Positions 52,041 to 61,746 are shown, numbered from the stretch's first letter. The stretch: 64,000 nt of DNA from Spirosoma foliorum (GCF_014117325.1 NZ_CP059732.1:2493001-2557000), one strand, 5' to 3'. The notes: generated from the sequence alone by a model not told the origin. Made by a program: numbers and translations.

Positions 52041-53129
52041 ATGAAGAGAAGTCTGATGCTAATGCTTATGAGCTTGTGTACGTTATTAGGTTATACAAGC
52101 TGCACTCATAAAGAAGAGGAAAAAGAGGAGGAAATTAAATATTCGGTCAGTAGCCCTTTGGTGACAGACACGACAATTACAAATCAGTTCGTATGTCAAA
52201 TTAAGGCCATCCAGCACATTGAGTTAAGAGCGCTGGAAAAGGGCTACCTTCAGAAGATTTTTGTGGATGAAGGTCAAAACGTCAAGAAAGGGCAACTGAT
52301 GTTCCAGATTCTGCCGATTCAATATCAGGCTGAATTACAAAAAGCAGAAGCGGAAGCCAATTTTGTTGGTGTGGAGTATAAAAACACCAAAGCGCTGGCC
52401 GACAGCAATATTGTCTCGAAAAACGAGTTAGCCTTGGCAAAAGCGAAACTCGATAAGGCAAATGCTGAAGTATCGTTAGCCAAAGTGCATTTGGGCTTTA
52501 CGGAAGTAAGAGCACCTTTCGATGGAATCATGGATCACTTTCAGGTACGATTGGGAAGCCTTGTGAACGAAGGTGATTTGTTAACCACACTTTCGGATAA
52601 CAGTAAAATGTGGGTGTATTTCAACGTTCCGGAAGCCGAGTACCTGAACTACAAAACGCACGCGCAGCAGGAAAACCTGAACAGCGTAAACTTACTGATG
52701 GCCAACCAACGGATTTATAACTATCCGGGTGTGGTTCAGACGATTGAAGCCGACTTTAACAATGAAACCGGTAACATTGCTTTCCGGGCTACCTTCCCAA
52801 ATCCAAGTGGCTTGTTACGGCACGGCGAAACCGGCAATATTCAGATGACTTTGCCGCTCAAAAACGCCATGATTATCCCGCAGAAAGCTACGTTCGAGGT
52901 TCTGGAAAAGAAGTACGTATATGTAGTGGATAAAGAAAACAAAATTCGGTCGAGAGAGATCACAATCGGCGCAGAGATGCCGCACATTTTTGTTGTTCGA
53001 TCGGGTCTGAACAAAGATGATAAGATTCTTCTGGAAGGTTTACGGCAGGTAAAAGAGAACGAAAAAATAGAATACAAATTCGTGCAACCTGCTGCTGTAA
53101 TCTCGAATCTAGGGCTTTATGCCGAGTAA
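52041..53129 (+). CDS. RND efflux periplasmic adaptor (MFP) lipoprotein
   Basis: 362 aa. Lipobox GYTSC (Cys21) followed by an acid/Lys-rich spacer (HKEEEKEEEIKY). Adaptor domains: LRALEKGYLQKIFVDEGQNV, coiled-coil QYQAELQKAEAEANFVGVEY to LAKAKLDKANAEVSLAKVHL, lipoyl half GFTEVRAPFDGIMDHFQVRL, then the barrel. AcrA-type component of the second tripartite pump in this window; order MFP-RND-OMF differs from the first operon. Confidence 0.93.
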   Translation: MKRSLMLMLMSLCTLLGYTSCTHKEEEKEEEIKYSVSSPLVTDTTITNQFVCQIKAIQHIELRALEKGYLQKIFVDEGQNVKKGQLMFQILPIQYQAELQKAEAEANFVGVEYKNTKALADSNIVSKNELALAKAKLDKANAEVSLAKVHLGFTEVRAPFDGIMDHFQVRLGSLVNEGDLLTTLSDNSKMWVYFNVPEAEYLNYKTHAQQENLNSVNLLMANQRIYNYPGVVQTIEADFNNETGNIAFRATFPNPSGLLRHGETGNIQMTLPLKNAMIIPQKATFEVLEKKYVYVVDKENKIRSREITIGAEMPHIFVVRSGLNKDDKILLEGLRQVKENEKIEYKFVQPAAVISNLGLYAE

Positions 53130-53257
53130 GTAAATGGTTAATGGTTAATGACTAATGGGCAATGAAATTCACTTCATTATCAGGCCATTACTCATTATAC
53201 ATTATTCCGCGCGGGCAGCCCCGATTTTGAATTATTCATTTACTTAAAGCAAAAGAC

Positions 53258-56200
53258 ATGTTCACACAATTTATTCGCAGACCGGTATTCGCTATCGTGA
53301 TTTCCATCATGATAGTCTTTATCGGTGTGCTGGCAATCAAGCAGTTGCCGATTTCTCAATTCCCGGATATTGCGCCTACTACCGTAAACATATTTATTGA
53401 CTATCCAGGATCCAGCGCTGATGTATTGGTTAAATCCACGCTGATTACGCTGGAACAGGCGATCAACGGGGTTCAGGACATGCGATACATAGCAACCGAT
53501 GCAACCAGCGCCGGTGAAGCTACCCTTCGGATTATTTTTGAACCGGGAACCGACCCGAACGACGCCGTTATCAGGGTAAAAACAAGGGTTGACCAGGTTA
53601 TGCCGCTCTTGCCTGAGCTGGTTCAACGGGAAGGGGTTATCATTACGCCAATCCAGCCTAGTATGTTGATGTACGTTAACCTCTACGCCAAGGAAAAGGG
53701 GATTGACGAGAAGTTCCTGTTCAACTACGCTACAGTTAAAATGATCCCCGAAATCCAACGGACGAAAGGGGTGGCGAGGGCGCAAATATTGGGTAGCCGA
53801 CGATATGCTATGCGTGTCTGGCTGAATCCTGACCGTATGCGGGCCTACAACATTTCGGTAGAAGAAGTAATGAAGGCCTTAGGGGAGCAAAGTATCATTG
53901 GTCGGCCGGGCCGACTTGGTCAAAGCTCCGGTATTGCTGCTCAATCGCTTGAATACGTACTTACGTATAAAGGACGGTATAGCGAACCCAAAGAGTACGA
54001 AAGTATTATTATCCGAGCTAACTCGCAGGGGGAAAGTATTCACTTAAGGGATATTGGCCGGGTTGAATTGGGTAGTGAATTCGTGAACATCTACTCCAAT
54101 CTGGATGGACACCCATCGGCGGCTATCGTGTTGCGGCAAAACTACGGTAGTAATGCCAGTGATGTAATTGAGCAGGTGAAAAAGAAGCTCGAAATAATGA
54201 AGGAGTCCTTCCCGCCGGGCGTGGATTATAAAATTAGCTACGACGTTTCGAACTTCCTGGATGCATCGATCGAGCAGGTAATTGATACACTGCGGGATGC
54301 CTTTATTCTGGTGGCCTTCGTGGTGTTCATATTCCTGGGCGACTGGCGGTCAACCCTGATTCCAATTCTTGCGGTACCGGTATCCTTGATTGGTGCGTTC
54401 TTCGTGATTCAGGCGTTTGGCCTTTCCATCAACTTAATTACGCTCTTCGCGTTGGTACTGGCTATCGGTATCGTGGTTGATGATGCCATCGTGGTCGTGG
54501 AAGCGGTACACGCCAAGATGGAAGAAAAACCGCATTTGTCTCCCTTTGGGGCTGTTAAGCAAGTACTGGGTGAGATTAGTGGTGCTATTATCGCCATTAC
54601 CCTGGTGATGGTATCGGTATTCCTGCCGATCTCCTTCATGACGGGTCCGGTTGGTACCTTCTATCGTCAGTTCTCTATTACAATGGCTAGCTCCATTGTG
54701 ATTTCGGCGCTGATCGCTCTAACGCTGACACCCGTGTTGTGCGCCATGTTGCTGAAAAACCATCATGGTCATGAGCACAAGAAAAATATCTTAACCCGGA
54801 TGATCGACAGTTTCAACCGGGGCTTTGACAAGATGACCGGACGCTATGTAAGTCTGTTGCGACTGATCGTTAACCGACGATTCGTTACGTTCCTGATCTT
54901 AGTCGCTTTCTGTCTGGGTATTGCCTACGAGAACCAGATTCTGCCATCGGGCTTTATCCCGAACGAAGACCAGAGTACGATTTACGCCATCATTCAGACG
55001 CCACCAGGCACCACGCTGGAAAAAACCAACCAGGTTTCTCAATCGCTTCAGAAAATTTGCGAAGAGGTTCCAGGTATCGAATCGGTGTCTTCACTGGCTG
55101 GTTACGAGATCATGACAGAAGGTCGGGGTTCTAACGCCGGTACCTGTCTGATCAACCTCAAGCCCTGGGGCGATCGTTCTAAGAACGTGAAGGAAATCAT
55201 GGAAGAGCTGGAAGGAAAAACAAGAAACCTTGGCGCGACCATCGAATTCTTCGAGCCACCAGCTATCCCAGGTTTCGGTACATCGGGCGGTTTCTCCATG
55301 CGTTTGCTGGATAAAAATACCGAAACAGACTACCATGAATTTGATATTGTTAACAAAAAATTCATGGAGGATTTGGGCAAACGTAAAGAGCTGATGGGCT
55401 TGTTTACCTTCTTTGCAGCCAACTATCCTCAGTACGAACTGGAAATTGACAACAACCTGGCCATGCAGAAAGGCGTATCCATCGGAAAAGCGATGGATAA
55501 CCTAAACATCATGATCGGTAGTACCTACGAGCAAGGGTTCATTAAATTCAACCAGTTCTTCAAGGTATACGTGCAGTCTGATCCTGAGTTCAGAAGACTA
55601 CCTTCTGATATTCTGAAGCTCTTTGTTAAAAACGACGCGGGTGAAATGGTGCCTTACTCAGCTTTCATGAAGTTGAAAAAAGGTCAGGGTCCGAACGAAA
55701 TTACCCGCTTCAATTTGTATAATTCAGCGGCTATTCAGGGGCAACCAGCGAAAGGCTACACGACGGCAGATGCCATCGCGGCCATCCGGGAAGTTGCTGC
55801 GAAGACCTTGCCAAAAGGCTATGACATTGCCTTCGAAGGTCTTTCATACGATGAATCGATTCGGGGTAACGAAACGTTGATCGTCTTCCTGATTGTGGTA
55901 TCCTTCGTTTATCTGGTGTTAGCTGCCCAATATGAAAGTTTCATCATCCCGTTAGCGGTATTAACCTCGCTGCCGGTTGGTATCTTTGGTTCGTTCTTCC
56001 TCTTAAAAGCAATGGGGCTGGAGAACAACATTTATGCACAGATCGGTCTGATCATGCTGGTAGGTCTATTGGGTAAAAACGCCGTACTGATTGTGGAGTT
56101 TGCGGTTCAGAAACGTCAGCAGGGTGAAACCATTCTGAACGCAGCCATCGAGGGTGCCAAGGTTCGTTTCCGACCGATCCTGATGACCTCCTTTGCGTTC

Positions 56201-56461
56201 GTGGCTGGTTTGATTCCACTTATTGTTGCAAAAGGAGCTGGAGCAATTGGTAACCGTACAATTGGTGCATCGGCCATGGGCGGTATGTTATTCGGAACCA
56301 TTTTTGGGGTCATCATCATCCCTGGACTATACTACATATTTGGTAGTCTGGCCGATGGCAGGAAGATGATTAAAGATGAAGATGATAGTTCCTTAACTGA
56401 AAACCTGGTTCATTCAGTAGACAGTTTCCACCAACCTGAAGAAAGTGAAATCAATGAGTAA
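53258..56461 (+). CDS. HAE1-type RND efflux permease
   Basis: 1067 aa. MFTQFIRRPVFAIVISIMIV, LPISQFPDIAPTTVNIFIDY, GIVVDDAIVVVEAVHAKMEE with the proton-relay acidic pair, and LVGLLGKNAVLIVEFAVQKR are the RND hallmarks. A His/Lys-rich cytoplasmic stretch (KNHHGHEHKKN) lies in the central loop. Homologous to but clearly distinct from the permease at 37786-40974. Overlaps the OMF gene by 8 bases, so the two are coupled. Confidence 0.95.
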   Translation: MFTQFIRRPVFAIVISIMIVFIGVLAIKQLPISQFPDIAPTTVNIFIDYPGSSADVLVKSTLITLEQAINGVQDMRYIATDATSAGEATLRIIFEPGTDPNDAVIRVKTRVDQVMPLLPELVQREGVIITPIQPSMLMYVNLYAKEKGIDEKFLFNYATVKMIPEIQRTKGVARAQILGSRRYAMRVWLNPDRMRAYNISVEEVMKALGEQSIIGRPGRLGQSSGIAAQSLEYVLTYKGRYSEPKEYESIIIRANSQGESIHLRDIGRVELGSEFVNIYSNLDGHPSAAIVLRQNYGSNASDVIEQVKKKLEIMKESFPPGVDYKISYDVSNFLDASIEQVIDTLRDAFILVAFVVFIFLGDWRSTLIPILAVPVSLIGAFFVIQAFGLSINLITLFALVLAIGIVVDDAIVVVEAVHAKMEEKPHLSPFGAVKQVLGEISGAIIAITLVMVSVFLPISFMTGPVGTFYRQFSITMASSIVISALIALTLTPVLCAMLLKNHHGHEHKKNILTRMIDSFNRGFDKMTGRYVSLLRLIVNRRFVTFLILVAFCLGIAYENQILPSGFIPNEDQSTIYAIIQTPPGTTLEKTNQVSQSLQKICEEVPGIESVSSLAGYEIMTEGRGSNAGTCLINLKPWGDRSKNVKEIMEELEGKTRNLGATIEFFEPPAIPGFGTSGGFSMRLLDKNTETDYHEFDIVNKKFMEDLGKRKELMGLFTFFAANYPQYELEIDNNLAMQKGVSIGKAMDNLNIMIGSTYEQGFIKFNQFFKVYVQSDPEFRRLPSDILKLFVKNDAGEMVPYSAFMKLKKGQGPNEITRFNLYNSAAIQGQPAKGYTTADAIAAIREVAAKTLPKGYDIAFEGLSYDESIRGNETLIVFLIVVSFVYLVLAAQYESFIIPLAVLTSLPVGIFGSFFLLKAMGLENNIYAQIGLIMLVGLLGKNAVLIVEFAVQKRQQGETILNAAIEGAKVRFRPILMTSFAFVAGLIPLIVAKGAGAIGNRTIGASAMGGMLFGTIFGVIIIPGLYYIFGSLADGRKMIKDEDDSSLTENLVHSVDSFHQPEESEINE

Positions 56462-57887
56462 TAAACGAATAGTAAGCGGATTAGGAGTAACGTTTATTAC
56501 TCTATTCGCGGCTTCCTGTACGGTACCACTTCTGGTCCAGAAAGATGTGAATAAAGCAGTGCCAGCGAGTTACAATAACTCGCTGGATAGCACCAACACA
56601 GGGCAGTCCAGATGGCGGGACTATTTTACAGATGCCAATCTGACGGCCCTGATTGACACGGCGTTGTATAACAACCAGGAACTTAATGTTACGTTACAGG
56701 AAATCCAGATTGCCAACAACGAAGTATTCGCCAGAAGCGGGGCCTACCGACCTTTCGTTGGTCTGGGTGGTGGAGCTGGTATTGACAAAGTATCCCGGTA
56801 TACCAGTCAGGGAGCCAGTGATGAGATTTCAGAAATTAAACCGGGGGTACCCACTCCAGCTGTTTTACCGAATTTCTATTTTGGTGCCACAGCTAGCTGG
56901 GAAGTGGATATCTGGCACAAACTACGGAATGCCAAGAAAGCAGCTGTAGCGAGTTATCTGGCTTCTATCGAAGGGAAAAATTTCCAGGTAACCAATCTGG
57001 TTGCCGAAATCGCCAACTCATACTATGAACTTCTGGCGCTGGATACACAACTGGATATCATACAGCGTAACCTGGTTATCCTGAACAACGCTTTATCGAT
57101 CACCAAGCAGGAAAAAGAAGCGGCTAAGGTTACTGAACTGGCTGTTCGCCGATTTGAGGCTGAAGTATCTAAGACGCAGAGTCTTCAGTACGAAATTCAG
57201 CAGAAGATTGTTGAAGCAGAAAACCGGATCAACTTTCTGGTGGGACGTTTTCCGCAGCATGTTCAGCGGAATTCGCAGAGTTTTAGCGAATTAGTGCCAC
57301 CTAGAATCCAGGCGGGCATTCCATCGCAACTGTTAGCCAATCGGCCCGACATCAGACAGGCCGAATGGAATCTGGAAGCGGCTAAACTGGATATCAGTGT
57401 TGCAAAAGCAAACTTTTATCCCTCGCTCAATCTAAGAGGATTTCTAGGCGTGATGTCCTATAGTCCGTTGTATCTTCTGAATACTCCACAAGCGTTGGTC
57501 GCTTCATTAGCTGGCGATTTAGTGGGGCCAATTGTGAACAAAAATGACATTACGGCCAGATACAAAAGCGCTAATGCCAAGCAAATCCAGACCGTATATA
57601 ACTACCAGAAAACGGTGCTGAACGCCTATATTGAGGTAGCCAATCAGTTGTCAAATATTGATAACCTGAGTAAAAAATACGACGCAAAAAATAATCAGGT
57701 GCAGGCACTTACCCAGTCGACTAACATATCGCTCAAGTTATTCACATCTGCCAGAGCCGATTATATGGAGGTTCTGCTGACTCAACGTGATGTACTTGAA
57801 GCAAGAATGGAGCTTATTGAAACCCGAATGCAGCAAATGCATGCCCTGATCAATACTTATCGGGCATTGGGTGGCGGCTGGAAATAA
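56454..57887 (+). CDS. NodT/OprM-family outer-membrane efflux lipoprotein
   Basis: 477 aa from ATG 56454, inside the end of the permease gene. Lipobox LFAASC, then OEP repeats: LTALIDTALYNNQELNVTLQ, ATASWEVDIWHKLRNAKKAA, SQLLANRPDIRQAEWNLEAA (the P-x-x-L-L-x-x-R-P-D-I signature of the NodT family) and YMEVLLTQRDVLEARMELIE. Outer-membrane duct for the second pump. Confidence 0.94.
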   Translation: MSNKRIVSGLGVTFITLFAASCTVPLLVQKDVNKAVPASYNNSLDSTNTGQSRWRDYFTDANLTALIDTALYNNQELNVTLQEIQIANNEVFARSGAYRPFVGLGGGAGIDKVSRYTSQGASDEISEIKPGVPTPAVLPNFYFGATASWEVDIWHKLRNAKKAAVASYLASIEGKNFQVTNLVAEIANSYYELLALDTQLDIIQRNLVILNNALSITKQEKEAAKVTELAVRRFEAEVSKTQSLQYEIQQKIVEAENRINFLVGRFPQHVQRNSQSFSELVPPRIQAGIPSQLLANRPDIRQAEWNLEAAKLDISVAKANFYPSLNLRGFLGVMSYSPLYLLNTPQALVASLAGDLVGPIVNKNDITARYKSANAKQIQTVYNYQKTVLNAYIEVANQLSNIDNLSKKYDAKNNQVQALTQSTNISLKLFTSARADYMEVLLTQRDVLEARMELIETRMQQMHALINTYRALGGGWK

Positions 57888-57914
57888 GCGAGTCGCGCGT
57901 TAACTAGACAATAA

Positions 57915-57966
57915 ACGAGTCCCGAACTGGATTAACCATAAGCTGTTAATCCAGTTCGGGACTCGT
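57915..57966 (+). terminator. Perfect 22-bp terminator-like hairpin of the second efflux operon
   Basis: Arms 57915-57936 and 57945-57966 are exact complements around an 8-base loop (core GAGTCCCGAACTGGATTAAC). 27 bases after the OMF stop. Confidence 0.8.
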
Positions 57967-57996
57967 GCTTTACCAAAGTTGATTTTATTGGTAATC

Positions 57997-58184
57997 TTAA
58001 CGTGAATTATGAATAAAATATGGGTTTATCAATTGATTGTTAACTATTTATAGTATTGTTTTTTGTCATCCCGACGCCAGGAGGGATCTTCGGCAACTGG
58101 TTATTTACCGAAGATCCCTCCTGGCGTCGGGATGACAAAAAACTAGTATCATGCTAGTTGTAAATTGGCCATAATTCACGTTAA
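57997..58184. mobile_element. MITE-like nested palindrome containing GTCATCCCGAC copy B
   Basis: Outer 15-base perfect inverted ends TTAACGTGAATTATG (57997-58011) and CATAATTCACGTTAA (58170-58184); inner perfect 35-base arms at 58059-58093 and 58108-58142 with GTCATCCCGACGCCAGGAGG. Total 188 bases, no reading frame. The structure is that of a small non-autonomous element or a stacked repeat; no transposase is present to confirm it. Confidence 0.5.
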
Positions 58185-58273
58185 TATTCTGCTGATAGTC
58201 AGCGTATAAGCCATCAATTAGAAGCAAAAGAATCTCTAGAATCTAAACTGGACAAGTACTCGTCATTTATAGA

Positions 58274-60646
58274 TTAATCCAGAATCAATACCGTAGCCGA
58301 TTTGCCCTGAATAGGCAGCTCGTCCGAATTGGCGACTAATGTCTTCCCATTTAATACGTAGTTCTTGCCCTTAAGATTCGCAAGTTTAAGTGTATAATGC
58401 CAGTCCGCGGTCTTCGAGTTAAGCGTATACTGGACACCTTTGCCGGTTTTTTGTACGGCAAACGAAATCAGGTTATCGCCAACCGGGAGTTCGGCCAGAC
58501 TGATAGAATCCCAGCCAGAAGGCAGGTGTGGCGCAAACGTGATCGCTTTTTTGTAGGCATCAGGTTGCACACCAAAAACGTGGGTAACAAGCGGTACCGC
58601 CAGCCCGTAAATTGTCCAGGCCTGGGCAGGGCACCCGTAATCAGGCATCATTTCGGAAATAGAACCGGGCAGGACTCGGCTAAACGTTTCCACAATTTTA
58701 TTGACGTACCACAGGGATTCATCCGTACGTCCATAGGCAGCCTCTGCCACTGCCTGAACACCGGTCGCAATGGTCATCATGTTCCGTCGTTCAACAGCCG
58801 ACAGGTAGGGACCATACTCGCCCGTATGTTCAGTACGCACTTTGTCAAGCAATCGGATGGCTTTAGCGGATGGGGCAATCCCCGATTCGATTGGTGTACT
58901 GATCACCCAGTTTTTATTGGTGAACCACCCTCTCTGAGTACCAGCAGGGAGCGTTTCCAGATGCGCAAGCAGTGTCTTGTAAAATTCTTGTTTTTTGGCT
59001 AGAGCCGCCGACTGTTTATCCGCTTCGAGATCGAGTTGAACCTGTTCTATCGCTCCTTTGGTGGTCGTTATGGCCTGTTCGCGAGTGCCATAGAAATCGC
59101 AGTAGCTCCCTTCGGTTTCATCCCAGAATAACGTGTTGACTTTGTTTTTAAGCAGAGCGGCTTTCTGCGCATAATCTTTTTGCGATTTGGGGTCGTTAAC
59201 AATGGCGGCCATTTTAGCAGCTACCTCCAATGCCTGCTGTGTGTATACGGCTACATCGACTAATTCGGCATTCAGTCCTTTCACCTCCATAATGCCATAG
59301 CCTTCAGGAAACATATCGCCATTTTTATCCTGATCCACTAATAGCCAATGGATTCCTTTCTGAATATACGGGTACATTTCCCGGAGAAAAGCAACATCGC
59401 CCGTCCACTCAAATACTTTCCAGACAGCTATGGCAAACTGAGCCGTTTCCTGTGTATTGCCTTTATTGCCGACAAATCCATTGGACGACATTTCGTGGAT
59501 AATACGGCCATTAGCGTTCGTTTTCTCGGAAACCTGCTTGATCGTTCTGAGGGTAGATTTTGCCAGTTCGTGCCCGCCAAGGGCAACGACTCCCTGTTGC
59601 GCATAGGAGTTATCGCAGCCAAAAAGCCAGGGATACTCGATGGCACCAGCGCCGAGAAAACGGCCAATACCAGGGAGATCGCTAACTAACCACTCGGTAT
59701 CTACTTTCCCCCAATTGACGGCCTGTTGCAGTTTCTTGTCTGGAATGTCAATTTTGGCCCGGTTAATGATAGCTGCGTAATGCGCCTGTTTTTCGCGCAG
59801 TAACTGATCCCGATTTTTTAAAATAGCTTCATAACTGGCCAGCGCCAATTCACTGGTTTTAGTAGAACCAGCTACAACGAAAACGGCGGTAAGGTGTTCG
59901 TTTGGTTTAAGGGCCACCGAGTGCGTTGATGAGGCTGACTTGCCCAGGCCAATGGTTTCCGTGGGCGTCGGAACATTGAGTGCATGACCACTAGTGGGTA
60001 CAGAAGACCCCCAGACCGTAAACCACGAATGTTTGGTATCCTTTGCCGAATAAACCGCCCGTTTGGCATTCCATGAGATGGAATCGGGCGCGTCAATAAT
60101 ATTGTTTTCCGCCGAATACCACACGGGGCTAACGTCTGTTTTGACGACGAAATCCAGTTGTAAACGACGCGGTTTATTGGTCGTATTAGCGAGCGTGTAG
60201 GTAATAATCATGCCCTCTTTACCTTGTGGGCAATACTGGAACCGCTCGACCTGAATGCCATCCAGCACGGGTTTATAGGAAAATTTGCTACCGTAGGGAT
60301 AGGTGATAAACTCGCTGGCATCGTTTAGCCAGGTAGCATCGTTTTTGTCTGAATCCGTCAATTTTAACCAGAATCCATCTAGTAGTTTGATCGGAGCCAT
60401 CCATAATCCCCCCATTTCTCCCTTCACATGCGACCCCAGATCGGGGAAATCGCCGTTTTGTGTGCCGACAATGTAGGTTCGATCCCCGGCGGTAATGTAT
60501 GGTTTTGTTACATGCGCCCCCTTATTTGAGAGGCCACGCATAAGTTCAGCACTGTACACTTCTTTAGTTTGGGCGAACGAAGTGCCCGCAGCCATTCCGG
60601 CCAGTATCGATACGACCAAAAAGGCCGTATAACGAAGTTTTTGCAT
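58274..60646 (-). CDS. Exported (alpha/alpha)6-barrel glycoside hydrolase
   Basis: 790 aa from ATG 60646, where the signal peptide starts (LRYTAFLVVSILAGMAAGTS); the longer frame adds repeat-derived residues. N-terminal beta-sandwich (about 30-300) and a six-hairpin barrel: VNWGKVDTEWLVSDLPGIGR, EYPWLFGCDNSYAQQGVVAL, GRIIHEMSSNGFVGNKGNTQ, ETAQFAIAVWKVFEWTGDVA, GYGIMEVKGLNAELVDVAVY, EMMPDYGCPAQAWTIYGLAV. Pattern fits the amylo-alpha-1,6-glucosidase / MGH1-like (GH63-related) hydrolases; likely acid/base and nucleophile acids lie in the CDNSYA and EMMPDYGCPAQAW segments (inference). Periplasmic; substrate unknown. Confidence 0.75.
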   Translation of the reverse strand: MQKLRYTAFLVVSILAGMAAGTSFAQTKEVYSAELMRGLSNKGAHVTKPYITAGDRTYIVGTQNGDFPDLGSHVKGEMGGLWMAPIKLLDGFWLKLTDSDKNDATWLNDASEFITYPYGSKFSYKPVLDGIQVERFQYCPQGKEGMIITYTLANTTNKPRRLQLDFVVKTDVSPVWYSAENNIIDAPDSISWNAKRAVYSAKDTKHSWFTVWGSSVPTSGHALNVPTPTETIGLGKSASSTHSVALKPNEHLTAVFVVAGSTKTSELALASYEAILKNRDQLLREKQAHYAAIINRAKIDIPDKKLQQAVNWGKVDTEWLVSDLPGIGRFLGAGAIEYPWLFGCDNSYAQQGVVALGGHELAKSTLRTIKQVSEKTNANGRIIHEMSSNGFVGNKGNTQETAQFAIAVWKVFEWTGDVAFLREMYPYIQKGIHWLLVDQDKNGDMFPEGYGIMEVKGLNAELVDVAVYTQQALEVAAKMAAIVNDPKSQKDYAQKAALLKNKVNTLFWDETEGSYCDFYGTREQAITTTKGAIEQVQLDLEADKQSAALAKKQEFYKTLLAHLETLPAGTQRGWFTNKNWVISTPIESGIAPSAKAIRLLDKVRTEHTGEYGPYLSAVERRNMMTIATGVQAVAEAAYGRTDESLWYVNKIVETFSRVLPGSISEMMPDYGCPAQAWTIYGLAVPLVTHVFGVQPDAYKKAITFAPHLPSGWDSISLAELPVGDNLISFAVQKTGKGVQYTLNSKTADWHYTLKLANLKGKNYVLNGKTLVANSDELPIQGKSATVLILD

Positions 60647-60662
60647 ACGCTTAAGGGTCAAT

Positions 60663-60795
60663 AGACCGCTGATTTTTATGATTTCTGTGATTTTTGCTGA
60701 TTTTAATTGGGTTAGGGATTTCACTCAGAGCTACAATTTTAAGCGAAAACAACAAAATCATACCTCATCGTAAACGTCATAAAAATCAGTGGTCT
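60663..60795. repeat. GACCGCTGATTTTTATGA inverted repeat unit
   Basis: 19-base ends at 60663-60681 and 60777-60795 with one mismatch; the interior has repeated TGATTTTT/GATTTCTG wording. Lies upstream of the glycosidase gene and includes its upstream ATG-less extension, so the longer N-terminus of that frame is repeat-encoded. Confidence 0.65.
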
Positions 60796-60825
60796 AACTA
60801 GGAAATAGTCAAAAGCCAATCTTGC

Positions 60826-61557
60826 TTAGCGAGCTACTGTCTGCAGGGCTTTTTGGAGTTGATCATAATCTGACCCCTCAATATAATTGGCCACTTTGCC
60901 GGAGCGATCAATGATGATAAAACTGGGTATGCTTGTTACCTGAAATTTGCTATTAAAGCCGAGAGAATCAGGAATTGGCATAAACGGAAGGGTTTCGGTG
61001 GCCATTACGCTGGCGATTTCTTCCTTCGAATCCTGTAAAATGCCTAAGATAATAGGCGCGTTTTCTGACTGGAAAGGTCGCAAGGCATCGGCGAATCGTT
61101 TTGCATCATTGGGACCCCAAAACGGTTTCTGTAAGCTAACCCAGAAGCTCAAAACAACGACCTGACCTTTTAATTCTGATAATCGGTATACTTTCCCATC
61201 GATCCCCTTCATGATAAATTCCTGCATTGGTTCGCCTATTTTAGGTCGCAGCGTTATATCAATATCGTTGAAACTATGCGTTGTTCGCTCTTCGGGGGTG
61301 CAAGCCCGAATGCTGTAGGCGCTGGGCTGTCCGTATTCATCGATAATAGGCTCTAAATGGTAGCCAAATGGGTCTTTGGTCATCAACTCCTGATACGCCG
61401 AATAGGAGATGGGTTTGCCTGTAACTTTGTCAATGAATCGGGTGTTCTTATCAATTTTTACGGCCCGTCTGATGCCGACCTGACTTGTTTGGGGCATTTG
61501 AGCAAATGAAGACCGAAGTGCGAAGGCGAATAAAACAACGAGAAGGACAAATTTCAT
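60826..61557 (-). CDS. Exported redoxin/TlpA-fold protein lacking catalytic cysteines
   Basis: 243 aa. Signal peptide (FVLLVVLFAFALRSSFA), about 80 residues of unrelated N-terminal domain, then AhpC/TSA-Redoxin fold: IGEPMQEFIMKGIDGKVYRL, GQVVVLSFWVSLQKPFWGPN, and the cis-Pro loop VTSIPSFIIIDRSGKVANYI (Pro211). Where TlpA has W-C-x-x-C this protein has WVSLQKP (139-145), so it cannot do thiol-disulfide exchange in the usual way. Exact -7 box upstream. May act as a binding protein; inference. Confidence 0.85.
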   Translation of the reverse strand: MKFVLLVVLFAFALRSSFAQMPQTSQVGIRRAVKIDKNTRFIDKVTGKPISYSAYQELMTKDPFGYHLEPIIDEYGQPSAYSIRACTPEERTTHSFNDIDITLRPKIGEPMQEFIMKGIDGKVYRLSELKGQVVVLSFWVSLQKPFWGPNDAKRFADALRPFQSENAPIILGILQDSKEEIASVMATETLPFMPIPDSLGFNSKFQVTSIPSFIIIDRSGKVANYIEGSDYDQLQKALQTVAR

Positions 61558-61583
61558 GGGTTGTATGGATGGTAATGTTCGCC

Positions 61584-61591
61584 CAAAATTA
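61584..61591 (-). promoter_or_regulatory. -7 promoter element (TAATTTTG) of the redoxin-fold gene
   Basis: Exact TAnnTTTG match on the reverse strand 27 bases before the ATG. Confidence 0.45.
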
Positions 61592-61664
61592 GCGGGAGTA
61601 CCCTTATCGTTAGTTGTACACGCTTTAAACTTTTCCTTTTATTGAAAAATCTAGGCTAGGCTAC

Positions 61665-61746
61665 TTTTGTCATCCCGACCTTAGGAGGGATCTCAAGTTT
61701 GACTAGTACGAAGCTTGAGATCCCTCCTAAGGTCGGGATGACAAAA
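61665..61746. repeat. GTCATCCCGAC palindrome, copy C (divergent junction)
   Basis: Perfect 33-base arms at 61665-61697 and 61714-61746. Same element as 13096-13179 but inverted, judged by the loop. Here it is between divergent promoters, so a terminator role does not explain it. A half copy of the AACCACAGAG-type repeat follows near 61758-61780. Confidence 0.85.

Noticed and set aside
57997..58184. Insertion sequence
   Set aside because: No transposase reading frame inside or adjacent; at most a non-autonomous element.
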